Source of the DNA: Arachnopeziza araneosa
Lineage: Eukaryota; Ascomycota; Leotiomycetes; Helotiales; Arachnopezizaceae
Length of the DNA: 64,000 bases
Direction of reading: 5' to 3'
NCBI GenBank assembly: GCA_003988855.1
Contig: QYAI01000046.1
Location: forward strand, 1-64,000
Position numbers and translations under genes: made by a program. Each line of letters begins with the position of its first letter. The stretch's first letter is position 1. This document shows, in pieces, positions 1-12,414 of this stretch. Below the pieces are notes generated by a model that saw only the letters and a list, made by a program, of their open reading frames with translations, made no database searches and was not told the origin of the DNA.

Positions 1-689
1 TCTGTGTTTTGCTGCGTCGAATAATTCCTTTAATTGTAGAAAGCGAGATTTCAGGGTGTTTGTTATAGATACGTTTCGCGCTCTATTGAATAGAAGAGAA
101 CTCGCAGATACGAGCTCTTAATTGAGGGGAAGTCTTTGTTCGTAGCATCGCAAATAGCCTCAAAAAGTGTGCTGTTCTTGGTAGGAATCAATGAAAAAGC
201 AGCGATATCAGCAAGGCTATTTTGGGGTGTGTGGTGTGGCTTGCCAGGGAGGGGGGGTCTTGACTCTTTGCACCCTACTGTAGGGCATTCGTGTCTTGAT
301 TCACGACAGATAAGCAGTAATTGCTGACCCTGGCGCAATGAGGGTGTGATAGTTTGAGTCGGGTCCCTCACATTTCAACCAATGAGAAAGAGAAATATTC
401 CAGACTCAGCCTTCTTCTCAGAAGGCGTCGTCGACTGTGCCGTCCCTCTCGGCACTTTAACCAATCTCCACCAGCTGTGGCGTTGGTAAGTGCTGCGCAA
501 TTGGTGGTGGAGGGTGATACCGAGCAGGGGAGTCTCAGCCTCGATGTCAGACAACCCTCCATTCCTGTGCTCACCATGAGGGGGGTGGTACGGATACCCC
601 GCCGAATGAAGGGAGACAATATAATAGAGCCTTGCCGCTTCTCCTGCTTTCACATTCCTCTCCTTTGAACAATTGCTGTGACAGCAATC
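1..689. other. Upstream region of the alpha-dioxygenase gene
   Basis: Only short overlapping reading frames occur on both strands and none resembles a known family. The stretch ends 1 base before the ATG of the dioxygenase gene and probably holds its promoter and 5' leader. I see no convincing regulatory motif or repeat. The far-left part may belong to a gene outside the window. Confidence 0.4.
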
Positions 690-2781
690 ATGCCTCAAAA
701 ACTCTCCGTCATCGATAAGCTCTACATCAATTTCTGGAAGGGGGTGAATAAGCTCATCCCTTGGCACAAATTTCCCAAATACATCGGTGTTCTGAATCTA
801 TTGGCCTATCGAATTGAGCTTGATGCTGAGAATCTATACGACACATATCCTGATGAAGGCTACCAAGGGACCAAAGCAACATGTCCTATGAAGGACAGCC
901 GCTACATCACGGCGCGAAACTCGGACGGCTTATTCAATAATCTGGATGAGCCAATGATGGGCTGCACTGGCATGAGATTTGGTCGAAATGTCTCGAGAGA
1001 AAATGCCAAGAAGCCCTCCAATCAAGAATTGATGACCCCGAGTCCGAGAGCTGTCGCCAATCAGATGTTGACGAGAACAGATTTCAAGCCTGCGACGATT
1101 GTGAATCTTCTTGCTGCATCCTGGATTCAGTTCCAGATTCACGATTGGGCCAACCATGAACAGGTATGAGTATTCGCGAAAGAGAGAAATGGTTCGAAAG
1201 CTAATGGAAACAGTATGATCCTGGAGAAAACGAAATTGAAATTCCTCTGCTCCCTGGAGACCGCTGGCCGTCGGGACACATGAAGATCATGAGATCTAAA
1301 CCTGATGCACCTCTCTCTGAAATAGATAAGACTTCCCCCGCATACAAGAACACGAACACGTAAGTTTTTGCACCATTTTATGCCATCAAATCTCAAGAAT
1401 TTCCTTCATCATTGTGGTTTTGAGTGCAGCACACCACAAATGTGCGAATTTGCAACAGAAAGAGTTCTGAACTTGTTGATGAAAATTCGGGAATTACGTT
1501 CCCTTTCGCAAAAATTGACAACTAATGGTAAACAGCAACTGGTGGGATCTCAGTCAATGCTATGGGTCAACCGAAGCAATCACCACATCACTTCGCGAAG
1601 GCGCAATCAACGGTAAACTTGCCATGAGAAAAGACGGTTCTATCGATTACCTACCCAGAGATGAGAACAATCTTCCCAAGACCGGATTTAACAACAACTG
1701 GTGGCTAGGCCTGGAACTCATGCATACCCTCTTCGCTCTCGAACACAATGCAATTTGCGATAAACTCCACGAAAAGAACCCAGAATGGTCCAGTGATCAG
1801 CTCTTTGATACTGCACGTCTAGTCAACTGCGCACTCGTTGCAAAGATTCACACCGTAGAATGGACGCCTGCAATCCTCGACCATCCCACCATTCAAGTAG
1901 CCCTCAACGGTAATTGGTGGGGACTCATCGGTGAAAAATTGCACAAACTCATCGGCCGCGTTTCCAAGAACGAAGTCATTGGTGGCATTCCCGGTTCAGG
2001 AGTGGACAACCACGGCGCACCCTACACTCTCACAGAGGAATTTGTTTCTGTCTACCGCCTACATCCCTTGCTTCCAGAGAATGTCGCCTTCTTTGATACT
2101 GCCTCTGGCTCTCACGTGAAGACCACACCTCTTCCCGACCTCGCCTTCTCCAAAGCCCAAGATGCAATTGACACAGACACCAAATTCGCGGATGCTTTTT
2201 ACTCATTCGGTATCAACTATCCCGGCGCCATCACACATCATAATTACCCATCCTTCCTCCGAGACGTCACCACGCCCGACGGCGTGACCCGAGACTTGGC
2301 TACAATTGATCTACTACGAGATCGGGAACGCGCCGTCCCACGGTACTGCGCCTTCCGACGACAATTCCACATGAAAGTACCCAAAACCTTCCTGGAGCTA
2401 ACCGGCAGTAGCAACGCCGCACTCGCCGCCGAGCTTTCATCCATCTACGACGATAAGATCGAAGATGTGGATCTCATGGTTGGCATGTTCTGCGAGCCTT
2501 TACCAAAGGGATTTGGATTCAGTGACACGGCATTCAGAGTCTTTATCTTGATGGCTAGTCGAAGAATCAAGAGCGATCGATTCTTGGCTGGCGATGCGTT
2601 TACGGCTGAGGTTTACACCCAGGAGGGCTTGGATTGGGTTCAGAATGAGACGATGGGAAGCATTTTATTGAGACATTTCCCTGAGCTAAAACCAGCATTG
2701 CAGGGCAAGGATAATGCGTTTAGACCATGGAATAAGGTGGGGAAAACTGCGGATTATAAGGGTGTTGAGACTACTGCTTGA
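690..2781 (+). CDS. Fatty-acid alpha-dioxygenase (haem peroxidase superfamily)
   Basis: Predicted 621-aa haem enzyme of the animal-peroxidase/cyclooxygenase superfamily, closest in pattern to plant-type alpha-dioxygenases. These oxygenate fatty acids at C2, giving 2-hydroperoxy acids that decay to shortened aldehydes. Introns are 1164-1213 and 1360-1535; the second ends after a CTAAT branch site, and the spliced frame is continuous. Seen: QFQIHDW with the presumed distal His at about residue 151; NTNTNWWD across intron 2; EHNAICD at the haem/calcium region; VYRLHPLLP with a candidate catalytic Tyr380 three residues before the presumed proximal His383, the spacing found in cyclooxygenases; and RDRERAVPRY near the C-terminal third. 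Length matches plant enzymes (about 640 aa). No P450 domain follows, unlike fungal linoleate diol synthases (Ppo). The ATG at 690 is the first in frame. The family call is strong; substrate is inferred. Confidence 0.88.
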
Positions 2782-3673
2782 TTCATTGGTTGATCTGGTT
2801 CTGCGGGTGCGTTGATGGTGTTTGGCTGTTTGATGGGTCTCTGGTCTGTTCTGAGAGGTCAATTGGGGCCAAATTGTCGTACAAGGTACTATGGAAAAGA
2901 TTTCTTCTCATTTTCACTTTTCTTCTGGTATATCACTTTCCATTTAAGCCTATATATCACAGTATTTCTCCTTTTCTCAGAAAATCATTAGCCAGAGAAC
3001 CTGTAACGATATTACCCTCCCTATAAGCGGAAGTCAATCAGAAGTCGCACCTTCCATCAAAATCTTCCTTTCTCAGTACAGATGTGATCTTTACTTAGCA
3101 TAGAGCTACGTCTACTTGTTTCTTCCCCTTCGTTTTGTGGCGAGTATTGCCTCAGTAGGCTTTGATCCAGATGATGACCCAACGCTACCGACCTCACGAT
3201 ACCATACGCATATCAGGTAGACAACGAAGAACAGTCCAAACCGAGGATATGGTTCTCGAAACCCGGATGGTGGATATTTGCTCCGTCGGCACCAAGCCCG
3301 AGCCAAACATGCCGAGATTTCCCTACGAATCTTTATGCAGACTTGTATCCAGACACATCCCGCTTTCGGCTGCCCATGATCGGAGGAAATACACAGATAG
3401 CAAGACCACTTTCTTCTCACGGCTAGGATGGAGTTGACTGGCCAGATTAGCTACAAGAAATAGCGGTAATCAACAGGCTTATTGCGGGTGGTTGCGCAGC
3501 CAGAATCTGTGTGAATGGATAAGATATATGGTGCAATAGTTTCCAAAGAGTAAAAGATTGAGGCGGGAAGGATGACGAGGTCTAGTGTGCTACATCCTCC
3601 CCCGCTAACCAAGGGGAAACATTTAAATTAATTATATTCTTCAATGTTGTATAATACAAAAAGGTGTCTTATA
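2782..3673. other. Convergent 3' intergenic region
   Basis: This 892-bp stretch lies between the stop codons of two converging genes. It should hold both 3' UTRs. Short ORFs of 82-102 codons exist on both strands but show no recognisable domain. An AT-rich patch near 3600-3660 is compatible with a polyadenylation region. I see nothing else. Confidence 0.4.
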
Positions 3674-5779
3674 CTATACAAGAAGCAGCAACCCCAAAGT
3701 AACCCCCAACAGACTGAGATTAAGATCTAAAGTCGGTCTCACGGCGCCTGATTTTTTCGTCGCTGTAGACGACGATCCGGGCACGACTACCGTGGTTGTA
3801 GTAGCACTGGTATCCGAATCCATCACCTCACCCGAATACGATATGTTGATGGTGTTCTGGGTCGTGGTAGCGAAGATCCCAATGCCGTACTCGTCGTAGT
3901 CGAGATTGAAAGTAACGGCGGCTCCTGAGGTCGAGATTTCCGATACGTCAACGTCGCCGCTGTGGGCAAATCAGTATTTTGGCCTTCTGCGGTGGAGGAG
4001 AGGGAGAAAGAGGACTTACAAATCTAATTCTTCTCCAGAGTTGCTGTACGCCGCTACGGAATCGACCTCTCCGGAGGCGAGATGGAGATTCACGGTGTAG
4101 AGCCCACTTCCATCAACGAGTGGCATGATAGCCCCTTTGGTTGAGTTGGTCGAATTATCAAGAGCACGGATTTGATCTGCGTCACCGTCAGCTAGGTCCC
4201 ACTCAGCAAACCTCGGCGGAGATAATCTCACTTGTATAATTGGAGAACCTCTGCACCCCGCTAACCTGTCGTTTTACTTTTGATCCGCCATTAACGCAAC
4301 CCTGCAAATCCGACTCTTGAACATCAGGACAGTTGATACCGACGACTCGCACGATGAATTGCTGTCCATACGACCACTGTGATGTGTAGGAACTCAGCAT
4401 CCGCCCTTGGAGACTGTTCTCGAAGCCCACGACACAGCTTTTGTGAGCTCCCGTTCCGCCTTCTACGGTTGAGGCGAAGGGGTACTCGTCGCACTGGGTG
4501 GGGAATCCTTGAAACGGTCCCGAATTCTTAAATACATCTGTAACGTGTTAGCATAAGAACAACATCGCAATCTTGAAGGAACCTGTCTTATACGTACTTG
4601 TACAACAGCCTTTACATTTCGCTTCGTTACGTCGCGTACTATAACATGGATCTTTAGATCCCGAATATGTGAGGATGTCTTGATTAGTCAAAGCTCTTCC
4701 AGCTGCTCTTGCTCGGTCATTCATGCCAAGACACATGCTCTTCACGATGTCTCCGAAAGGCTCGTACTCGGTGTCAATGAAGATGAATTCGATGACGGGC
4801 AGACTGTTGACAGCGTCTCCGGTTGGACTTGGAGCCGCTATAACACACGACGTGGTGGATATTTTGGGTGTAGATATCGATGGCGTGGTCGTTTGTGACG
4901 ATTTCGACGAAGTTTTACTGGATGTTATAGTCGACTCGGAGATGGAGAAAGATATCGATACTGGAGGGCCAGCACATGTTCCATCCGCTCGACATGTCTC
5001 ACCCGGAGCGCAGCCTGCAGGAAGTTAGCTACATCCCAAGCCAGCAGAAAACTCTCTCGTACAGATATCTTCACCGCAACATGTCCACCCGTCTTCACAG
5101 CACCCATTCTTATCTGAGCAGCAAAAAGAACCATCTGGGCACCATTTTTCTCCACAGCACGTATTGCCCTCTTCGTCAGGCATGCATCCGTCGGGGCAAC
5201 ACGAGTCACCAGCTGCGCATGTCTGTTCCACGTTGTTGGAGCAGCACACAGAGCCTTCGGGCCAGCAACCTGTTCCGCCACAGGTTTGCGCGGTCTTTAG
5301 ACAGCATTTCTCCAGGAGACAGTTCTCGGTGCCTGGGCAGGCGTAGCCGGTGCAGCACGTCGCTCCCGCCGGGTAACAACCCGTATCATCGCACGTCTCA
5401 TTGCCCTCTTCACAGCAGCCATCCGGAAGCTAGCGATATGTTAGAAATCATTTTTTGGAGAAGATGGTGTCTGGAGTATGTACACAATTCTCCGTGGCAC
5501 CACAGCAGCCAAGCTCACTGGGACATAAGTCTGCAGTCTCGTTTAGCACGGAAAGTAGGTGGAGAAGATCAGGTTCATACGGTCAGTAGGATCATTGCAT
5601 TGCAATTGTCTGGCAGTTAAACCTCCAAAAGCAAAAGAGTGTGAGAGAATACTCGAGTTTGCATTTCCGCCTGATATTATGCTCCCAACGAAAGGATTAA
5701 GGTCATTTGACTGTTGAGTTGCCAATGCAAAACTAAAAGTAAACGCAAATATTAGGGCTTTTGAACATGCTGAAGCCAT
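3674..5779 (-). CDS. Secreted GPI-anchored Cys-rich protein with NucA/NucB-like nuclease domain
   Basis: Seven-exon model, 592 aa. Introns: 5531-5580, 5430-5483, 5015-5062, 4538-4597, 4177-4231, 3960-4019; each has GT...AG and most show a TAAC/TGAC-type branch, and removal gives one open frame. Domains in order: signal peptide (about 1-21, hydrophobic, ending FALAT); a cysteine-rich region (about 60-220) with repeated CC pairs such as CCPDGC, WCPDGSFCC and GCCEDGWTCC, resembling granulin-like or other disulfide-rich repeats; a Ser/Thr linker (about 220-255); a region containing CDEYPFAST at about residue 355 followed by EGG, the signature of the NucA/NucB secreted DNase family; and a C-terminal Thr/Ser-rich stretch ending in a hydrophobic tail (LLGVTLGLLLLV) typical of GPI anchoring. 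Likely wall- or membrane-attached and extracellular. Catalytic activity is inferred from the motif only. Granulin similarity could be convergent. Confidence 0.8.
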
Positions 5780-7448
5780 TGCGATATTGAGTTGGGTTTC
5801 CCGCAAGAATCGCAGACACGCGACCACGAAATGGATTTAAACTTAATATAAACAGTAAAGTTCGCCAACGCTCTGCCCTTGCTGAAATAACGTTCCCTGA
5901 CCCCAGACACAAGCAGACTCGACCCGTCCATCTATCCAATGTTAACTCTATGTTGGGAAAAAGCCGCCTCGGTTCTGCTGCAAAAATCCTTCTTGTCCAC
6001 CAACCCCTCAACCGCAATCCGAAAATCCCTGCCAAAAGCTTCACTCAGTCGCACATCGTCACGATAGATGGCATTCTGATCCATGCGAATGCTGCAGAAA
6101 CGGGATCATGGCCGCGGAGTTGCAAATTGGTGTTTGTCGACGGCTTGTCAGCTGGCTGAACATCCTCCCGCTCCGCATCCTTCCCACCAGTGTGTATCGT
6201 TTCAAGTGCAGAGGCAGGCGAATCCGGCCCCTGGTTCACGCCGCCACAAACAACACATCTGCTCGCCAAGACAATAGGAGAGATTTGCTCTCCCACTTGG
6301 GCCCACAGGAGAGGGACGGGATCTGGGATGTTTACGAGCACGGATCGGTGGGATGAAGAGGGAGGAAGCGACAAGATTAATCCAGATGGCAGACTCCGTG
6401 CGCAACCCTTTTAAAGAGGTCGAGGGTGTCGAGTGTAGCGAGATGCCGTGTGTAGGGCGCCGAATAGGATGCCTTGCCTAATCTATAATTAGAGCCCGCT
6501 TCAGAACTTGGTACGACTTGTCAACTGAGATGCGTGTAAACGTCTGATATGTGGAAAGAAGAAACAAATGATTGTGAGATGATTCATATCTGCGCGAGAA
6601 ATATACATTTGCTGGAACTTCCAATGATGATGAGATGTTTAGCGATGTTGACTCGAGACGGAAGATAGCACAGCGCAAGCAAAAGACGTGGACAACTTAC
6701 AGGGTTCGACCCGAGAACCAGGTTTTATTGGATATCTCAGCACGCGGAACGGATGTCCTGCAGATACGAGAAATGAAGGGGAACATAAGAAGAGTCTTCT
6801 TTCCCTGCCTATGAGGCACATCGAGATCGTCGCGTGGAGTCAAAACAAGGAATTTTTACCACCTGCGATTGAGCACAACATTGGCCGATATTAGGATAAG
6901 CTTTTCTCAACAAAACCCATGATAACCTCCTTCGTATAGTTAAGCAAAAGCCACCCTCGTTTCCGGCGCGAATGAAAGTAGCTGCAATAGCCTCCTTTGT
7001 AACCAGATAAGATAACGCATAGTGATATCTCCCCTGGGCTGCTGTTGTTTCCGTAGGTCAGCTGAGCTCGACTGTTCATCCACTCTAACTTTCTCCCGCT
7101 TACTCGAAGCTCTGAGTACATACTTGACTGTACTAAGTTCTGGTCTATATGAGAGTTTATTCCGAGCAAATACTCATAATTCGAGACTAGAGGTTTGCTT
7201 ACCTGAGTCTGAGTGATCGCGCGAATCGTACCTGTCAGTCCTCGCTCATTATTAGAATTTCTATCTTATATGACAAGATACCTAGGAATCAAGTAGGCAC
7301 TTACCAGAAGAAAAATAAGGTTACTCCTTACATGTGCGGCAGCCATGAAGCTACTGCTTTATTACTAAGCCCATTAGGATTTATGTAAAGTAGTTGATAT
7401 AGTCTTCAACACAGCTCGTTCTTTACAACAGTCTTTTCTAAAACTCTA
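5780..7448. other. Intergenic region, no supported gene
   Basis: This 1.67-kb stretch lies between the start of the nuclease-like gene and the stop of the C2H2 gene. The part next to 5780 is presumably the nuclease-gene promoter. Overlapping short frames around 6045-6414 have no domain and show mixed frames typical of non-coding DNA. I see no repeat or RNA gene. Confidence 0.4.
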
Positions 7449-10022
7449 TCAATACCTCTTATTTCCGTGCCTGTCAATTACCTCGATAATTGCTTGGACG
7501 CTACGCCACTCTTCATTGCTTAAAGCTTCACTTGGTATATCCTTCCAGTCATACACCATTCTCCTAACATCGTCGTATAACAAATTAACACTACGTTTAG
7601 CCGCCTCTATCTCCATTACCTCAACTAGGTCAATGACAGACTTCTGGGACAACCAGATAAAAAGATCTAAACCATAGATCTCTCTTAGTAAATCTTGACA
7701 TATAATTATCTCGTCTAGCATACTCAACGAGATAATTTGCTTAGCAGACCTTGAGACCTTCCAAATGGGGTGCTCAATTTCAGGCCTTGTTGAGACCAAG
7801 GATTTAGTGGATCTTGAGCTTCTCGATCTGATGTTCTGAAATGCAGACTTTGTTGAAACAAACAGCTGAGCGAGTCTTGATCTCTTCATTTTTGGCATAT
7901 CAACCGCAGTTGTTTGATATCCGCGAGGATCATCTGTATTGGTGAATTGTTGCGTGTCGTTGTAGCTGAGGCGTTTTGTACCAAATTCATGACGATCTGC
8001 TCCATGCAAGTTTGTTCCCTCAACATCAGAATCTTCAAATGTAGTACTAGAAGCCGCTCCATAGATCGCTAACACGGGTGGGCCCCCGCTACCGCCGTCT
8101 GTAGTGCGTTTGTGAGATTTGAGATCATCATCTAATTGGCCGATTCCAATATGCTTATCGTTGATGAGATTGGGGAGCTTTGTGCTATTAGGATCAGTCT
8201 GAAAATAATTCTTATCTTTGGTCTTATTTTCAACGCCTCCATATTCGTGTATTTTATCGTCGCCGTCACCGCTATCAGAATTTTCACGATTGTCGATTCT
8301 GTTATCTTCCGGAGTATCCTCCATCCTTGGTAGTGCTGCAAGCGATATCTCTTGTTGGTGCTTACCTACATGGCTAGCAAATTCATCCTGGGTTCGGGAG
8401 GGTGCTGTCAAGCAGAAGGGACAGAGCTCGTGTTCGACTTTGCGTGGAATTACATGCTTGGAGACAGATAGGAGCTCTTCCACGTAAGCCAATTCAATGA
8501 CTTCACTATGGGACATCTCAATATGTTCGCGAAAGAGCTCTGGGGTTTTGAACATATCTTTGCATAAATTGCAACGCCACTTTGTATCTATGCGATGTAT
8601 TTGGAATTCGTGGTTTTTCCATTCTTGCCGTGACTGAAAAGTGTGTAGTCCCATGTTGCAATCGCTGAAGAGACAAATATAAGGCTCAACGTCGTTGTAG
8701 ACATGTTTCCTTTCACCATATCAATCAAGGTTACATTTTGGAGAGATGATACATACCTCCAGTCTGTACTGTTCCGAATCTCTGACAAAAGTTCCCCACA
8801 TATATTGCATTGAAAAGTCGATCCATAGAAATGGTCTTCCGGTAAGCTTGGTATTTTGCGTCGCGCAAGGCCCATTTCATCAGCTATTGAAGTAGCAAAT
8901 GAGGTTATTGACTCGGCAGGACGAACTCTGCGAGTTACTGGGACGGAAGTCGATAAATTATCAAATATAGAAGACTCCGAAAATCGAGATTCCACTGTAG
9001 CTGACTGAAAAGTCCTCGCGAGGCTAGTTCTCGAACGAACAGTACTGGCCACTGTTTGTTGATCCTCCCTTGCCTGTTGGTATGTCTCCTCCGCAACCGT
9101 ATCGTCACTCTCAGAAGATACCTCTTCAATGTCAGGGGCAGATAAAAATTTCATTCGTAGTCGCTCCCGTCGCTGCCAGTTGGCTTCTCCTAGCTTTTTG
9201 ATGATACCAAGGTCTAAAGATGGGAAACGATCTCGAATCATTGACACAAAAGGCCGAACTTGATCAGAGACAATTAGAAAGTCATCAATTAAAGAAGCTT
9301 TCACGTCCTCGATGAACACAGCATCAGCAGCAGGGTTTTCCAACGAGTGAGATAGATCGGCTAGATTTTCCATATATGTCCGTAAATCCTCGATAACGTC
9401 GAAAAAGGTATGGTCGCTCATAGACGATTCAGAATCCGAACCTGAACCTAAATCTACATTATCTCTGCTATCAGGGCTATGGATAATAGCATATTGTGAT
9501 TCAAGATCTGATACTGCAGCTTTTGCAATCTGATCTACATTGTCAATGAGCCTTTGGAGCGTGTTAAATATTGAATTGGTGGAGGACCAGTCGAATTCAG
9601 ACATCGTCTCGGGTACTACAGTATAACGTATGTCAATCAATGAAAACATCGGCATGGCTTTGACAGCGTGTCAACGTACATTTCAATATAGTTCTAGCCC
9701 ATTGAACCATGTGTCCAAGGACCGTCCCTTTGAGATTTTTAGAGCTTGTTAAGGCATGATCCAATCCTCCAGTCCGCGTTGAGAAGCCTTCATTCCACAT
9801 GTAGAACTTTCGAAACTCCTCTCTGAGGATTCTATAAGCTTCTGGATAATGTTGGTCTTGATTGGCAAGTACGACTTGCAAGATGGCAGAAAATGCTGCG
9901 ACTGAAGCTTCAAAAAAGGATCGGGCATGTCCATTTCCTCCCTCTTCTTCCTCCCTGCCTTCCTCTTCTCCCTCGAATAGGATGCCACGTTGCCAAAGAG
10001 CAACGTCCACATTTTCATCCAT
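7449..10022 (-). CDS. C2H2-type zinc-finger protein of the fungal NLR/ankyrin-associated class
   Basis: Three exons, 820 aa; introns 9616-9679 (GTACGT...TGTAG) and 8710-8756 (GTATGT...AAAG). The N-terminal 110 residues carry a pattern (FYMWNEGF... GGLDHAL... SKNLK) common at the start of large fungal proteins that join this zinc-finger block to NACHT or ankyrin modules. A low-complexity Ser/Asp-rich region follows. The zinc block spans about residues 382-527: FQCNICG, WRKHVY, YICLFSDC, WKNHE with QIH, WRCNLC, REHIEMSH, CPFC and SHVGKH ending in AALP. That order of Cys/His groups is the recurring fungal multi-C2H2 block. The C-terminal 130 residues are unrecognised. There is no NACHT or ankyrin domain here, so it is a short member. 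It starts 489 bp from the DUF7580 gene, which is transcribed in the opposite direction. Function is unknown; immune or non-self roles are inference from domain company. Confidence 0.75.
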
Positions 10023-10511
10023 GACCTTGAGGCCTAGTATGATGACGCTCTGCTAGACTCAAGAATATTGTCGCACGTATTTGCGAAGAAAGTAAACAAG
10101 AAGCGATGCTCGCAACCTCGGTGGTGCATCGTCTACAAGCTAAAGACACTGAGAAGCTCAAGCCATGCCTAGGTGCTAACAGAATATCCTAATTAGGTGT
10201 CTTTGACTGAGTGAGGTGGGGTGGCTGACTAAATCTCCACGCCACAGTTTAGTTATGCCTACCCACTCTTGCAGAAGAGACCATACTCTCTATTCCAGCT
10301 TCTAGTATGATTTCATCCATCGATAGTAGTATGTATCTCTCGACAGCACATTGGCGGCTATTCATTGCGATCATATGATGAGATCAAGACAAGGTGGTGT
10401 ACGCCTTCAGAACAACCGCTGACCTTGAAGACTGTGAGCTCCTTGTTGCCCATACCGTTGACCATGACCTTGTGACTCTAACATATATTTTTAGTGGCTA
10501 ATTACAAGTCA
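10023..10511. promoter_or_regulatory. Shared divergent promoter between the C2H2 and DUF7580 genes
   Basis: The two ATGs lie 489 bp apart and point away from each other, so both promoters must lie here or overlap the neighbouring transcript. I cannot assign TATA, CCAAT or factor sites with confidence. This is position-based inference only. Confidence 0.45.
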
Positions 10512-12414
10512 ATGGATCCTGGAACCATTGCGAGCCTTGTGTTAGGGGTCATCCCGCTTCTCATATCCGCCTTCGAGAACTATGAAGTTACTTTTCAGCC
10601 TTTAGTCACTTACCGAAGATATGCCAAGGAGATTGAGCGGTTTGTAGCAAAACTTGAGACGCAGCGGGCCATATTTCGCAACGAGTGTCAGCTCTTGTTG
10701 TCGGCCGTCGAACAAGACTTGACAGAGATCCTTCGAGACCCCAACCATTCCGCGAGGAGCGATGAGCAATTGTCACAAGTATTAGAAGAACTCCTGGGCT
10801 CCTCATACATCACCTGCGTCTCGACGCTAAAGCTGATAAATGATACGCTGGCTAAAGTTACCGAAGAAACGAAAGGTTTCAGAGCCCTTGTCGATAAAAA
10901 GGTGACCAAGATATTCATTTCAGTTGATTTATTTGACCTAGTTCTCTTTACAAACTTTGCCTCGATTGTGTGTATACAACTGTTACAAGCGCAACCAAAC
11001 ATTTCTACTACTTGTAAAAGCTAACTCAGCTTGCTAGAAATCTAGAGGCAAAAGTACCTTCTCACTCTTCCGGCAGAAAGTCAAAATCAGTTTCTCGAAG
11101 AGTCGATTAACGGATATCATTGACGATTTGAGAGATTATAATGAGGATCTTGGCCGGCTCTCCGATCAGATACGAAAGTTGACTTCGACCTCTGTCCAGC
11201 CACCGCAGCGAGCCACCAGCCCCATCATCTCACATCTCCAAATCACCCAGCAAGCATCTCACCGGCTCTACGAGGATCTGAAAAGCGGATGGGCATGTGA
11301 CGACCAGGTCGAACATGTTGCTAGCATGTTTCTACGAGTCGAGGAAAATTGTCAACACAGGGCATCCAAAGTGCGGTTCAATCTCGCGCTTACCTGTATC
11401 CACCCATCGCTCCGATGTGAACCCATCTGGCTCGCAATCGAGTCTGCTCCAAGCGATCAATCTCGAGAGGCACCTCCTCAGGAGCACGCCGTAGTACTAC
11501 AAAGTACACTTCAGAAGATCGGCGCCGGAAGGGTAAAATTTGCTCTACCCTCTTCGGGAAAGACTAAATCGAAGACTGTGAGTTCGTCAAGCGCAAATCA
11601 ACACCCAATCGGTGCCCAGATAGACCTTCGCGCAATGGGAAAGCTCTGTCGATACTTTGGTCAAGTTCAGAGCCAACCTGCCCTGGAGCCATGCATGGGC
11701 TTTCTACGAAATGCCAATTCGTTCCAGCATTTCGTGTACCGGAATCCGCGACCGGAGCAGCCAGCCGATGGTTCCAGCTCCATATCGTTGAAGCAGATAC
11801 TCCATTCCACCGCGGAAGAGAGGGTCGAGGCCGACTGGATGAATAAACTGCAGCTGGCCAGACTCCTCGCGCTGTCGGTCCTGCGCTTCCACAGTACCAA
11901 GTGGCTGCCTGAGACTTGGAGTAGCAACAACGTACGGTTCATTGGCAATGAAGCGCCGTCCGGCTACGAGAGATTACCCGACTCGCCTTGTCTGAGCGCG
12001 AGACTCACCAATCCCGCCGCAACGCTGCAGCAGATCGGCCATGCAGTCTCAACCAACACCAGCCTGGCCCTGAACGAGACGCTGTTCAATCTAGGTGTTG
12101 TTTTGATAGAGCTGGGATACAACGCACCCTTTGAAACCTTGAATCACAATGGCGATGTTCATATAGGCGCAAATCGCCAAGTGGCAGATTTCATCGCTGC
12201 CAGGCGATTAGGTGAATCGGTACATAAGAAGCTGAACATGACCTATGGAAGACTTGTGGAGAAATGCTTGAATTGTAATTTCGGGGTTGCGACCAATTTG
12301 GATGATATCGAGCTGCAAGGTGCGGTCGTAGTGCAGGTTGTGAATCAGTTAGATGTATGTTTGGAGCAGTACAGGGCGTTCAATGCACTCGCTCCCCTGC
12401 CAGCAGGATGGTGA
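10512..12414 (+). CDS. DUF7580 domain-containing protein
   Basis: Fungal-specific protein, 588 or 610 aa depending on one splice choice. The N-terminal helical segment (GVIPLLISAFENY, then a Tyr/Arg-rich helix) matches the opening of DUF7580 proteins. The C-terminal half holds the DUF7580 pattern: LCRYFGQV, SLKQIL, a helix with LARLLALSVLRFHSTKWLPETW, and LFNLGVVLIELGY, which looks like a degenerate kinase-fold C-lobe without catalytic residues. One intron ends at 11037 (CTAG acceptor after a CTAAC branch). Its donor is either GTGTGT at 10968 (70 nt) or GTGACC at 10902 (136 nt); both keep frame, and I favour the shorter. ATG 10512 is the first in frame. It is divergent from the C2H2 gene. DUF7580 proteins are abundant in Pezizomycotina and lack a defined biochemical role; a link to fungal immune-like repertoires is inferred. 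Confidence 0.75.

Noticed and set aside
678..689. GTG upstream of the dioxygenase ATG as a start
   Set aside because: Fungal nuclear genes initiate at ATG, and 690 is the first ATG in frame.
4925..5281. 118-codon minus-strand frame across the nuclease-like gene
   Set aside because: It is a shifted frame of exons 3 and 4, and crosses an intron that the true Cys-rich frame requires.
6705..6735. GGTTCGACCC resembling a tRNA T-arm
   Set aside because: Flanking bases do not form an acceptor stem or the other arms.
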